Source: Natrialbaceae archaeon (GTDB lineage: Archaea; Halobacteriota; Halobacteria; Halobacteriales; Natrialbaceae). Taken from it: a stretch of 36,068 bases of DNA. This document shows positions 15,829 to 23,941 of this stretch, in pieces. The stretch's first letter is position 1. Every line of letters begins with the position of its first letter. A program made the translations under genes and the position numbers. Under the pieces are notes generated by a model, which was not told the DNA's origin, ran no database searches, and worked only from the letters and a program-made list of their open reading frames with translations. The stretch spans positions 1 through 36,068 of the forward strand of contig PWMF01000128.1 of the NCBI GenBank assembly GCA_003559215.1. Reading direction: 5' to 3'.

Positions 15829-15972
15829 AGATCGCGGCACGCCGGCGATCGAATCCCCCATCTTGAAAGCGCCGACCTCCTTATCGCTACTCGATTCCCG
15901 TCTCGGCCGCCCGATTCCTGTCCTGCGCCGACGGGGTCGCGACTCGAGGGCGGACAGGGAACCGACACCGCA

Positions 15973-17439
15973 ATGATCGAACTCCAGTGGCTCGTCGCCG
16001 CCGTAATCGTCGTTCCGCTCGGAGCCGCCGCACTCTCCGCGTTCGCGGACGGGTGGTTCGACGACGTCGGCTGGTCGATCGCCGCGGCGTCGCTGTCGGT
16101 GACGTTTCTCCTGTCGGCGGTTCTCACCGTCGCCCTCGTCACCGGCGACCCGATCGAGTACCAGTTCGCCCTCGATCGGGTAGGCTACGCCACGGAGTTC
16201 CAGGCGGACGGCTTCTCCGGCGCGATCGTGCTGCTCGACTCGATGGTTGCCCTCGGCGCGCTCGCGTACACCCGGACGGCCGGCCCCCGCGGGAACGGGT
16301 TCTACGCCGGCTACCTCGCGATCGTCGCCGGGGTGATCGGAATCACCCTCACGGGCGATCTCTTCGCGCTGTACGGCTACCTGCTCCTGCTCGGCCTGGC
16401 GACGTTCGTCCTCGTCGGGGCGACGGGGACGGGGTGGGGAAGCTACGTCGCCTTTCGGTACTTCGTCTTGGGCACGCTTGGAGCCGGCATCTACCTCGCA
16501 GGGGTCGTCGTCGCGGTCGCCGCGACGGGGACGAGCAACATGGCGCTGCTGGCCGAGCGACTCCCCGAGATCGGCTACACCGATCCGCTGATCGTCGCCT
16601 CCTTTCTCCTGATGGGCGTCGGCCTCGGGATCAGCGTCGGTCTCTTTCCGTTTCACACCTGGCTCGTCGACGCCCACGGCGTCGCGCCCGACGCCCTGAG
16701 CGCGCTGATCTCCGGGGTGATCCCCGCCGCGGCCGTCTACGCCTTCTCGCGGATCCTGTTTACCGTCTACACGACCGACTTCCTCGCGGCCAATCCCATC
16801 CTCGTCGACGGCATCCTGGCGATCGCGCTGGCGACGATGCTGATCGGCAACCTGCTGGCCGCGGTCCATCGGGGGATCAAGGACGTCCTCGCGTACTCGA
16901 CGATCTCCCAGGCCGGGCTTGTCGTCGCCGGCTTCGCGATCGCCAACGAAACGGCGATCTTCGGCTCGATCCTGCAGCTGTTCGGCCACGGGGTCGTCAA
17001 GGGCGCGCTCTGTCTCGTCGCGGGGATGTTCGCGCTTCGCTTCGGCGCCCGCTCGCTCGAGGAGTACGCCGGCCTCGCCTCGGAGGCGCCGGTGCTCGGC
17101 GCGACGTTCGCGGTTCTGGGCGTCGCGATGATCGGGCTCCCGCCGACGGTCGGCTTCGTCGGCAAGTGGTACATCGCGCTGGGGGCGATCGAGCAGGGGA
17201 TGTGGCTCGTCGCGGCGCTGATCGTGGTCAGCACCCTGCTGACCCTCGCCTACGTCGTTCCGTTTATCGATCGGCTCTACTTCCACCCGTTCGAGGGGAC
17301 CAGACGCCCCGACACGACGACCACCCTCGGGATGGTGGCCGTCGTCGTCGCGGCGACCGCGATCTCGCTCGCGATGGGGGTGAGTTCGGCGTGGCTCGAG
17401 CACCTCCTCCAGGAGGCCACCGAGCGACTCGCCGCGTAG
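15973..17439 (+). CDS. NuoN/MrpD-like proton-antiporter subunit (first of three)
   Basis: A 488-residue membrane protein with about 14 helices, family Proton_antipo_M (PF00361-type). Recognisable segments are GLFPFHTWLVDAHGVAPDALSALISG (about 223-248), IKDVLAYSTISQAG (about 302-315), FGHGVVKGALCLVAG and FVGKWYIALGA. Several charged residues used for proton transfer in MrpD/NuoM are absent: the TM5 Glu (the segment after GDLF reads ALYGYLLLLG, with no Glu), the TM7 Lys (GLGISVGLFP where GxGxKAGLFP is usual) and the TM8 Lys (SGVIPAAAVYA). The His-Lys of the later helix and the FxGKW Lys are kept. It probably fills a structural, MrpA/NuoN-like place in a complex with the two following proteins. 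It is preceded by a 5' leader and followed by a 51-base gap. Confidence 0.9.
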   Translation: MIELQWLVAAVIVVPLGAAALSAFADGWFDDVGWSIAAASLSVTFLLSAVLTVALVTGDPIEYQFALDRVGYATEFQADGFSGAIVLLDSMVALGALAYTRTAGPRGNGFYAGYLAIVAGVIGITLTGDLFALYGYLLLLGLATFVLVGATGTGWGSYVAFRYFVLGTLGAGIYLAGVVVAVAATGTSNMALLAERLPEIGYTDPLIVASFLLMGVGLGISVGLFPFHTWLVDAHGVAPDALSALISGVIPAAAVYAFSRILFTVYTTDFLAANPILVDGILAIALATMLIGNLLAAVHRGIKDVLAYSTISQAGLVVAGFAIANETAIFGSILQLFGHGVVKGALCLVAGMFALRFGARSLEEYAGLASEAPVLGATFAVLGVAMIGLPPTVGFVGKWYIALGAIEQGMWLVAALIVVSTLLTLAYVVPFIDRLYFHPFEGTRRPDTTTTLGMVAVVVAATAISLAMGVSSAWLEHLLQEATERLAA

Positions 17440-17475
17440 ATCCATGACCACGAGACACACACCGAGCCGACGACT

Positions 17476-17480
17476 GGAGG
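17476..17480 (+). promoter_or_regulatory. Shine-Dalgarno of the second antiporter gene
   Basis: GGAGG lies 10 bases before the GTG at 17491 and supports this unusual start codon inside the operon. Confidence 0.5.
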
Positions 17481-17490
17481 CCGATCGACC

Positions 17491-19137
17491 GTGAGCGACG
17501 CCGCCGAGATCACCACGCTCCGACCGCTCGCGGCCGTCGTCCTCCCCGCGTTGGTCGTCTTCGCCGTCGCCCTCGCCGATCGCCGACCGAACGTTCGCGA
17601 GGCGGTGAGCCTCGTCGGCTCGCTCGCCACCTTCGCCGTCGTCGCGAGCATGCTCCCGGGCGTACTCGAGGGGCGGACCTACGTCACCTACCTGGGCACG
17701 TTCGCCACCGACATCGAGTTCGCGTTCCGGGCCGACCCGCTGGGGATGGTGTTTGGCGCCGTCGCGAGCGGACTGTGGGTCGTCACCGCCGTCTACAGCG
17801 CGGGCTACCTCCGCGGGCTCGAGAAGGCCAACCAGACCCGATTCTTCGCCGCGCTGGCGCTGAGTATCGCCGCGGCGATGGGCGTCGCGTTCGCCGCGAA
17901 TCTGCTCGTGCTCGTGTTGTTCTACGAGCTGATGACCGTCGGCACCTACCCGCTGGTCGCCCACGACGGCACCGAACGCGCCCGGCGGGTCGGCTACAAG
18001 TACCTCGCGTACGTCCTCGGCGGCGGGACGCTCGCGGTCGGGGGGACGCTCCTGATCTTCTATCTGGCCGGCTCCGTCACCTTCGCGCCGGGCGGGATCG
18101 ACGCCCTCGCGAGCGCCGCGAGTGACGACCCCTGGCTCGCCCGAATCGCCTTCGGACTCCTGGCTGCTGGCTTCGGCGTCAAGGCCGCCGTGATGCCGCT
18201 ACACGGCTGGCTGCCCAGCGCCATGGTGGCGCCGACGCCGGTGTCGGGGCTGCTCCACGCCGTCGCCGTCGTCAAGTCCGGCGCGTTCGCGCTCGCACGG
18301 GTCGTCCTCGAGGTCTACGGCCCGGTGACGACGGAGGCGCTCGGACTCGCGGCCCCGCTGGCCGGCGTGGCGGCCGCGACGATCCTCCTGGGAAGCCTGC
18401 TCGCGCTGCGCCAGGACGATCTGAAGCGACGGCTCGCGTACTCGACGATCGCACAGCTGTCGTTCATCGTGCTCGGAATCGCCCTGTTGACCCCGTCGGC
18501 GGTCGTCGGCGGGGTGGTTCACCTGCCGGTTCACGCCGTGGGCAAGCTCACGCTGTTCTTCTGTGCCGGCGCGCTTGCCGTCGAATGCGAGACGAAGAAG
18601 GTAAGCGAGATGGCCGGTATCGGCGGGCGAATGCCCCTGACGATGACCGCCTTCGCCGTCGGGGCGTTCAGCCTGGCGAGCATCCCGCTGTTCGCCGGCT
18701 TCGTCAGCAAGTGGCACCTCCTGCTGGGCAGCGCCGAGGCAGGCAACGGGCTCGTCCTCGCGCTGTTCGTCGTCTCGGGCGGGCTCAACGTCGCGTACTT
18801 CTGGCCGATCGTCTACACCGCCTTCTTCGAGACGGGCGGAAAGGAGGATCCGAAACCCGTTCTCGAGGGCCCGCTGGGCGGCGCTCGAGCCGACGGCGGG
18901 GACGCCCGAACTGAATCGCGGACGCCGTCCGCGGCCCGAGCCGACGGCGGCGATCGGTCCGGAGCGTCGGGATGGAAGCGACGGCCCTGGACCGGTAGGG
19001 AGACGACGTGGCTCCTGCTCGGCCCGATCCTCGCGGCGGGCGCGCTCGTGGTCGCGATCGGAATCGCCGCCGACTGGCTGTTCGTCCTCGAGCTCGCGCA
19101 ACTGGTCTCGGAGAACGCGGGGGTGAGCGAGCCGTGA
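17491..19137 (+). CDS. MrpD/NuoM-like proton-antiporter subunit (second of three)
   Basis: A 548-residue protein starting at GTG 17491, with about 14 helices. This is the only one of the trio with the full proton path: TM5 Glu in VLFYELMTVGTYPLVAHDGT, TM7 Lys in GFGVKAAVMPLHGWLPSAM, TM8 Lys in HAVAVVKSGAFAL, the LKRRLAYSTIAQLSF loop, His and Lys in LPVHAVGKLTLFFCAG, and the FVSKWHLLLGS Lys. It is therefore the likely ion-translocating subunit. After about residue 450 a hydrophilic insert (about 55 residues, rich in Gly/Asp/Arg) contains a short duplication before the last helix (about 510-535). The stop overlaps the next start (GTGA at 19134-19137), which shows translational coupling. Confidence 0.92.
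   Translation: MSDAAEITTLRPLAAVVLPALVVFAVALADRRPNVREAVSLVGSLATFAVVASMLPGVLEGRTYVTYLGTFATDIEFAFRADPLGMVFGAVASGLWVVTAVYSAGYLRGLEKANQTRFFAALALSIAAAMGVAFAANLLVLVLFYELMTVGTYPLVAHDGTERARRVGYKYLAYVLGGGTLAVGGTLLIFYLAGSVTFAPGGIDALASAASDDPWLARIAFGLLAAGFGVKAAVMPLHGWLPSAMVAPTPVSGLLHAVAVVKSGAFALARVVLEVYGPVTTEALGLAAPLAGVAAATILLGSLLALRQDDLKRRLAYSTIAQLSFIVLGIALLTPSAVVGGVVHLPVHAVGKLTLFFCAGALAVECETKKVSEMAGIGGRMPLTMTAFAVGAFSLASIPLFAGFVSKWHLLLGSAEAGNGLVLALFVVSGGLNVAYFWPIVYTAFFETGGKEDPKPVLEGPLGGARADGGDARTESRTPSAARADGGDRSGASGWKRRPWTGRETTWLLLGPILAAGALVVAIGIAADWLFVLELAQLVSENAGVSEP
18886..18950 (+). repeat. Short direct repeat within antiporter linker
   Basis: The 14-mer CGAGCCGACGGCGG occurs at 18886-18899 and 18937-18950, 51 bases (17 codons) apart and in frame. 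Both copies encode RADGG in the hydrophilic linker of the second antiporter protein, which suggests a small internal duplication. Confidence 0.6.
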
Positions 19138-20915
19138 TCGGCACCGGTCCCGACTGGCTGCTCGCGGTCCCGCCGCTGCTGGTCGTGCTCCTCGGAACCG
19201 CCCTCGTCCCGTTCCCCTCGCGACGGCTCGGCCACGCCCTCGCGGCCGTTACGCTCGGGATCGTCGCGGTCTGGACGCTGCTCGTCCCCGACGGGACGGG
19301 GCCGACGACGACGTTCCTCGGGCTCGAGGTCGTGCTCGTCCACGTCGACGACGCCTCGCGGCTCGTCGGACTGGCGCTTTCGGCGTTCGGCGCGCTGGCG
19401 GTCGGCTACACCTACCTCGTCGGCACCGACGACCGCCACCTGCTGATCGCGCTCGCGTACGTCGGGACCTCGTTGTGGACCGTCTTCGTCGGCGACTGGC
19501 TGGGGCTCGCCCTCGGCTGGGAGCTGATGGCTGTCGCCAGCACCCTGCTCGTCTGGTACTGCGGCGGCGAGGCGGTCCGGGCGGGCTACCGCTACGCGCT
19601 GGTCCACGCCGTCGGGGGCGGCCTGTTGCTGGTCGGCGTCGCGCTGCACTGGGTCGCCGTCGGTCCCTCGGCGACCGCGCTGCAGTACGACGGAACCGGG
19701 ATCAGCTCGGGGCTGCCCGCCCTCGCGGTCGGCCTCGCCGTCGGCGTCAACGCGGCCCTCATCGGCGTCCACGTCTGGCTCCCCCGAACCTACGCGGCGC
19801 CCCACGTCGGCACGTCGGTGATCCTCTCGGCGTACACGACGAAGGTCGCGGTGTACGCGGCCTACCGGGCGTTCCCCGACGGGAACCTCGCGCTCGCGAC
19901 CGTCGGCGCCGCGATGACCGTCTACGGCGCGGCCTACGCCCTCGCCCAGAAGGACATGCGGAAGCTGCTCGCCTACCACATCCAGGCCCAGGTCGGCTAC
20001 ATGCTCGCCGGGATCGGGCTGGGCTCGGCGCTCGGGGTCGCGGGCGGCTTCGGCCACCTGTTCAACAACGTCCTCTACAAGGGACTGCTGTTCATGATCG
20101 CCGGCTTCGTCGTCGTCCGCACGGGGAAAGACAAGCTCGACGACGTCGGCGCGCTCGGCCGGGCGACGCCCCTGCTCTTCGTAACCTTCCTCGTGGCCGC
20201 GCTCTCGATCACTGGCGTCCCCGGGTTCAACGGCTTCGTCACGAAGGGGATGGTCCTCGACGCGGCCGCCGAGGCCGACGCGACCCTCCTCGAGGCCCTG
20301 CTGCTGGCCGGAGCCGTCGGCACGTTCGTCTCGTTCATGAAGTTCGGCTACTACGCCTTCCTCGAGGGCGAGCGCGCCTCGATCCCCGACCTCTCGCCGG
20401 CCGACCTCGCGGTCTCCGCGCCGATCGCGGTCGCCTGCGTCCTGCTCGGGATCTTCTATCCAGCGCTGTTCGCGATCCTGCCGGCGACCGACGCCTGGAG
20501 CACCGATCCCTACTCGACGGCCCACCTCTACAAGGCCGTCGTGCTCGCGGGCGGCAGCCTCGTCGCGTTCGTCGTCGCGAAGCCGCTGTTCGGCCGCGTT
20601 GCGGGAGGCCGGGACGTCGATACCGTCCGGGATCCGTTCGTTTTCCGGGGGACGCGAGCGCTTACGGGCGCCCTCGAGCGGGCGTTCGCCCGAACCGACG
20701 GCTGGGTCGTCCGAGCCGGCTGGTGGACCGTCGCCGCGGTTCGAAATCCGGGTGCGACGATCGCCGCCGCACTGCCCGCGTCGCTCGAGTCGCGGTACCG
20801 GGATCGGCTCGAGCGGACGCCCGGGAAGTCGGGGCTGAAGACGAGCGTCGGCACGACCGTCGCGCTCGCGTTCGCGGCGCTTGCGGTCGCGCTGGTGGTT
20901 GCGATAACGTTTTAG
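19134..20915 (+). CDS. NuoL/MrpA-like proton-antiporter subunit (third of three)
   Basis: A 593-residue protein starting at GTG 19134, overlapping the previous gene by four bases. It has about 14-16 helices and a C-terminal extension of about 110 residues with an amphipathic, Arg-rich region before a last helix (about 573-593), which resembles the lateral-helix end of NuoL/MrpA. Kept residues: TM5 Glu (LALGWELMAVAST), TM8 Lys (LSAYTTKVAVYA), the Lys in LFNNVLYKGLLFMIAG and the Lys in FNGFVTKGMVL. Changed residues: the TM7 Lys is Asn (VGVNAALIGVHVWLP), and the usual His beside LYK is Asn. It may work with a partly different coupling from the middle subunit. Any MrpB/C/E/F/G gene is absent in the next 5 kb. 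Confidence 0.9.
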   Translation: MIGTGPDWLLAVPPLLVVLLGTALVPFPSRRLGHALAAVTLGIVAVWTLLVPDGTGPTTTFLGLEVVLVHVDDASRLVGLALSAFGALAVGYTYLVGTDDRHLLIALAYVGTSLWTVFVGDWLGLALGWELMAVASTLLVWYCGGEAVRAGYRYALVHAVGGGLLLVGVALHWVAVGPSATALQYDGTGISSGLPALAVGLAVGVNAALIGVHVWLPRTYAAPHVGTSVILSAYTTKVAVYAAYRAFPDGNLALATVGAAMTVYGAAYALAQKDMRKLLAYHIQAQVGYMLAGIGLGSALGVAGGFGHLFNNVLYKGLLFMIAGFVVVRTGKDKLDDVGALGRATPLLFVTFLVAALSITGVPGFNGFVTKGMVLDAAAEADATLLEALLLAGAVGTFVSFMKFGYYAFLEGERASIPDLSPADLAVSAPIAVACVLLGIFYPALFAILPATDAWSTDPYSTAHLYKAVVLAGGSLVAFVVAKPLFGRVAGGRDVDTVRDPFVFRGTRALTGALERAFARTDGWVVRAGWWTVAAVRNPGATIAAALPASLESRYRDRLERTPGKSGLKTSVGTTVALAFAALAVALVVAITF

Positions 20916-20946
20916 GGCTGCACGGGAGGATGCCGGACGTCTCTCG

Positions 20947-20985
20947 GTTCTGTCTCGTTTCGAGTAGCACACCAGAACACTTTTT
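20947..20985 (+). terminator. Candidate terminator of the antiporter operon
   Basis: GTTCTG (20947-20952) pairs with CAGAAC (20973-20978), enclosing a small CTCG-TTT-CGAG hairpin (20954-20964), and is followed by a T5 run at 20981-20985. The T-run also lies 26-30 bases before the next ATG (21011) and could be part of that gene's TATA region instead. Confidence 0.35.
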
Positions 20986-21010
20986 CTAGAGTCCGACTGA
21001 TATTGCAGAC

Positions 21011-21418
21011 ATGTGTGCAAACCGAACAACAACGACAGAACCGCTTTTCGAGCGTCCGTCGAGCCCGGTCGGCTACGTTGCCATCATCATGGCACTCGTC
21101 ACCGGAGTCCTCCATCTGATAGCCTCGACCAACGCTATCGAGATGAGTGTGGTCCTAGCCGTTCTCTTTATTCTCAACGGACTGGGATTCATCGGCGGAA
21201 CGGTTCTGTACGTTACGCGGTACTGGAAACGGTGGTTGTTCCTCGTTGCCGCACTTTATGCGATCGTCACGATTCTGGCGTTGTTCCCCGTACAGGGGTG
21301 GGGCGTAGAAGCGTTCTACATGGACGGCAGTCTCAATCCGATCGCGGTCGTCACGAAAGCTGCCGAAGCCATCCTCGCCGTCTGTGCCCTCTCTCTGTAC
21401 GCGGCGACGGGTGAGTAA
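21011..21418 (+). CDS. Small four-helix membrane protein, unknown function
   Basis: A 135-residue protein with four hydrophobic helices (about 20-40, 44-68, 73-93, 110-131). It carries no conserved catalytic-looking residues, but RYWKRW sits between helices 2 and 3 and a Gly-Trp-Gly-Val-Glu loop between helices 3 and 4. I do not recognise a named family. Its codon use is less GC-rich than that of the antiporter genes. It starts 95 bases after the antiporter operon on the same strand and probably has its own promoter (A/T box at about 20979-20988), so a link with the antiporters is only positional. Confidence 0.75.
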   Translation: MCANRTTTTEPLFERPSSPVGYVAIIMALVTGVLHLIASTNAIEMSVVLAVLFILNGLGFIGGTVLYVTRYWKRWLFLVAALYAIVTILALFPVQGWGVEAFYMDGSLNPIAVVTKAAEAILAVCALSLYAATGE

Positions 21419-21423
21419 TAGAA

Positions 21424-21469
21424 GAGAGAAACGTTCCGTCGCGCAGCGGCCCTTTGGAACGGAGCTCTC
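21424..21469. terminator. Hairpin between convergent genes
   Basis: GAGAGAAACGTTCC (21424-21437) is almost perfectly complementary to GGAACGGAGCTCTC (21456-21469): 11 of 14 pairs with a 3-base internal mismatch and an 18-base loop. It lies between two convergent stops (21418 and 21484), where a bidirectional terminator would be expected; there is no long T-run. Confidence 0.35.
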
Positions 21470-21483
21470 GATTTCCGCTCCGG

Positions 21484-22605
21484 CTACCGGACCGCTCGCG
21501 TCGCGTCGTCGATGATCTCGAGGGCCTGCTTCAGTTCCTCGGTACCCGTCGCATAGGAGAGGCGGGCGTACCCCTCTCCGTTGGCGCCGAAGGCGTCGCC
21601 GGGGACGACGATCACGTCCCGCTCGAGCACCTCGTCGCACCAGCCCTCGGGCACCTTCGGCATGACGTAGAACGCACCCGACGGCGTGGGAACCTCGAGG
21701 CCGGCGTCCTCGAGGCCGTCGACGACGAGATCCCGGCGCTCCTCGAAGGCCGCAACCATCTCCTCGACGGGATCTTGGGGACCCGTCAGAGCCGCCTCGG
21801 CGGCGTACTGGGCCGGTGCGGAGGCACAGGCCTGGGCGTACTGGTGGACCCGCAGCATCCGTTCGATACGCCGGTTGGAGCCCAGAACCCAGCCCAGTCG
21901 CCAGCCGGTCATCGAGTAGGTTTTCGAGCAGGCGCTGACGACGACGACGTTGTCCGTCTCGGCGAACTCGAGGGGTGAGCGGTGTTCGCCCTCGAAGACG
22001 ATCCGCTCGTACACCTCGTCGGAGAGACAGAGGACGTCGTGTTCGTCCGCGATGCGGGCGAACTCGCGCATGTCAGCCTCGCTTTGAACCGCACCCGTCG
22101 GGTTCGCGGGGCTGTTGACGACGAACACCGCGGTCTCGTCGGTGATCGCCGCCTCGACCGTCGCGGGGTCGAGGGTGAGGTCGTCGCGCAGGCCGACGGG
22201 TTTCGGCGTCCCGCCCGCGATGTGGGTCAGCGCGTCGTAGGAGACGAACCCGGGGTCGGGGAAGATGACCTCCTCGCCGGGATCGACGTGGGCCTCGAGC
22301 GCGAGGTGGAGCGCCTCGCTTCCGCCGGAGGTGGCGATGAACTCGGCGGGATCGATCTCGAGTCCGTACTCCCGGTCGTAGTTCGCGGCGATCGCCTCCC
22401 GGAGGGATCGGGTTCCCTTGTTCGACGTGTAGGCGTCGGTCCGCTCGGCCTCGATCGCCTCGATCGCCCCCTGTCGGGCGTGTTCGGGCGTCGGAAAGTC
22501 CGGTTGGCCGATACCGAGGTTGATCGCGTCCTCGCCGGCGGCCTCGAACACTTCTCGGATACCGCTGATCGACACCTGCTCGACCCGGGCTGCAAACTCC
22601 GTCAT
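21484..22605 (-). CDS. PLP-dependent class I/II aminotransferase
   Basis: A 373-residue fold-type I aminotransferase. Conserved elements in order: GIGQPDFPTP (31-40), AYTSNKGTRSLREAIA (58-73), ATSGGSEALHLAL (91-103), NSPANPTG with Asn168 (164-171), LSDEVYERIVF with Asp196 and Tyr199, the Schiff-base Lys228 in SACSKTYSMTGWRLGW, and a C-terminal GYARLSYAT with the carboxylate-binding Arg. It moves an amino group between an amino acid and a 2-oxoacid; it resembles the aspartate/aromatic aminotransferases (AspC/PatA-like) of archaea, but substrate choice cannot be read. The ATG at 22605 is chosen over 22659, since MTEFAARVEQVSIS is the usual family start. It is divergent from the lipoprotein gene. 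Confidence 0.93.
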   Translation of the reverse strand: MTEFAARVEQVSISGIREVFEAAGEDAINLGIGQPDFPTPEHARQGAIEAIEAERTDAYTSNKGTRSLREAIAANYDREYGLEIDPAEFIATSGGSEALHLALEAHVDPGEEVIFPDPGFVSYDALTHIAGGTPKPVGLRDDLTLDPATVEAAITDETAVFVVNSPANPTGAVQSEADMREFARIADEHDVLCLSDEVYERIVFEGEHRSPLEFAETDNVVVVSACSKTYSMTGWRLGWVLGSNRRIERMLRVHQYAQACASAPAQYAAEAALTGPQDPVEEMVAAFEERRDLVVDGLEDAGLEVPTPSGAFYVMPKVPEGWCDEVLERDVIVVPGDAFGANGEGYARLSYATGTEELKQALEIIDDATRAVR

Positions 22606-22690
22606 GGCTACACCGGCGTGGCCGATCCCGATAACTCTTGATGTGTTGTCCTCTCGCACGCACCCGACGTGTGTCCAAACCGAACGTACA

Positions 22691-22700
22691 GAATATATTT
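22691..22700 (+). promoter_or_regulatory. TATA box of the lipoprotein gene
   Basis: GAATATATTT is the most A/T-rich stretch between the divergent aminotransferase and lipoprotein genes. It lies about 46 bases before the ATG at 22742, which predicts a leader of about 20 bases. Confidence 0.5.
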
Positions 22701-22741
22701 AGTCAAAAAAGATATGCGTACCTGGGCGCATAGTCGGGACG

Positions 22742-23404
22742 ATGACTCCCTCCCGACGATCGGTCCTCGCCGCGGGAGCGGCGGGCGGGCTCGCACTCGG
22801 TGCCGGCTGTCTCGACGTCGTCTCCGGCGAGGAGCCCCTCGAGTTCGCCGCCGACCGGGTCGAACCGGCCGAGGCGACGGTCGCCGAGACCGGCTACGAG
22901 AGCCGGCGGAGCGAGTACGAGTCGATCGACAGAACCGTCGGCGTCGGCCTCGAGCGCGAGGTGCGGGCGTCGATCTGGCAGTCGGTCTACTCGAAGAGCC
23001 AGGAGTACGAGGGCGAGGATCGTGAGGCGAGCCTGTTCGCCGCGGTTTCGACCCCGGAGATGGCCGTCGCCGGACGATCGGCCAACCCGCTTGCGGACGC
23101 CTCGAACGAGGAACTCCTCGAGGAGATCCTCGACCGCGTCGACGGCGCACACGGCGAAATCGACGGGCTCGAGCACGAGCGATCGTTCGTCCTCGAAATC
23201 CTCGGGGCGGGCCGGGAGGTCGACGTCTTCGCGGGCGATACCGACCTGGACGGCGAACGGGTCGGGGTCGACGTGCTGATCACCTCGTTCGACCACGAGG
23301 ACGATTTTCTCGTGGCCGTCGGAACGCATCCGACGCTGCTGGTCGCGGAGTCGGCGAACCTCGAACTCCTGCTCGAGTCGCTCGAGCATCCGCTCGAGGA
23401 GTAG
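22742..23404 (+). CDS. Tat-exported haloarchaeal lipoprotein (possibly DUF6517)
   Basis: A 220-residue protein. The N-terminus TPSRRSVLAAGAAGGLALGAGC has a twin-arginine motif (R5-R6), a hydrophobic h-region and a lipobox ending in Cys23, so it should be exported folded by Tat and lipid-anchored on the outer face. The mature part is acidic, with alternating strands and a Glu-rich helix (about 120-135), and no Cys or recognisable catalytic motif. Length and pattern resemble the haloarchaeal lipoprotein family DUF6517, but I am unsure of the exact family. The gene is divergent from the aminotransferase and is followed by two USP genes on the same strand. Confidence 0.8.
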   Translation: MTPSRRSVLAAGAAGGLALGAGCLDVVSGEEPLEFAADRVEPAEATVAETGYESRRSEYESIDRTVGVGLEREVRASIWQSVYSKSQEYEGEDREASLFAAVSTPEMAVAGRSANPLADASNEELLEEILDRVDGAHGEIDGLEHERSFVLEILGAGREVDVFAGDTDLDGERVGVDVLITSFDHEDDFLVAVGTHPTLLVAESANLELLLESLEHPLEE

Positions 23405-23433
23405 CGGCCGCCGACCGCGCTCGGGGGTGGAAC

Positions 23434-23439
23434 CTATTT
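23434..23439 (+). promoter_or_regulatory. Probable TATA box of the first USP gene
   Basis: CTATTT is centred about 31 bases before the ATG at 23468. GTGGG-AC-CCCAC, a 12-base near-palindrome, follows at 23453-23464 between this box and the start. Confidence 0.35.
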
Positions 23440-23467
23440 GTCCCGGCCGGTGGTGGGACCCCACACC

Positions 23468-23872
23468 ATGTACGAGACGATCCTCGTCGCGACGGACGGC
23501 AGCGATCCGGCGAGCCGAGCGGTCGACTGCGCGACCGATCTCGCGTCGACGTTCGACGCCGACCTGCACGGTATCTCCGTCGTCGACACGTACCGGTACG
23601 GCGACTCGATGCTCTCGGGCGACCAAACGGTCGTCGACGACCTACGAGATCGCGCCGAGGCGGTCCTCGAGGAGTTCGAAGGCCGCGCCGACCGCGAGGT
23701 GACGACGGAACTCCGGCGAGGGCGACCCCACGAGGAGATCGGCGACTACGCCGCGGCGATCGACGCGGATCTGGTCGTGCTCGGCAACCGCGGGCTAGGC
23801 GCGGGCGGCGAGATCGGGAGCAGCGCCGAACGGCTCGTCAGGAGCGTCGATCGACCGGTGCTGACGGCCTGA
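23468..23872 (+). CDS. Universal stress protein (UspA family), shortened nucleotide loop
   Basis: A 134-residue single-domain USP: MYETILVATDGSDPASRAVDCA (strand 1 and the Asp that contacts adenine), a middle helix pair, GRPHEEIGDYAAAIDADLVVLG, then the ATP loop. The normal G-x2-G-x9-G-S/T loop is shortened: after GNRG only seven residues (LGAGGEI) precede GS, so nucleotide binding may be altered. The protein ends in the usual SVDRPVLTA strand. USPs bind ATP or act as stress modulators; this is the first of eight USP genes in the right part of the window. The ATG at 23468 is chosen because MYETILVATDGS is the family start; an in-frame ATG lies 30 bases upstream. Confidence 0.93.
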   Translation: MYETILVATDGSDPASRAVDCATDLASTFDADLHGISVVDTYRYGDSMLSGDQTVVDDLRDRAEAVLEEFEGRADREVTTELRRGRPHEEIGDYAAAIDADLVVLGNRGLGAGGEIGSSAERLVRSVDRPVLTA

Positions 23873-23941
23873 TCTCGGATGCGTCGACTGGCCCCGTCTG
23901 ACGCGAACCGTTAGGCGTCTGGCGATCCAATCGTCGAACGG

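Noticed and set aside
15385..17964. Long minus-strand open frame (about 860 codons) through the dehydrogenase and antiporter genes
   Set aside because: Composition dominated by Arg, Asp and Gly with no motifs; antisense to recognised membrane proteins.
18813..21032. Long minus-strand open frame (about 740 codons) opposite the antiporter genes
   Set aside because: Arg/Glu/Gly-rich shadow of a GC-rich membrane protein gene.
21014..22687. Similar stretches containing CAAACCGAAC near 21020 and 22677
   Set aside because: Only about ten matching bases with a shifted flank; one copy is in coding sequence. Likely chance.
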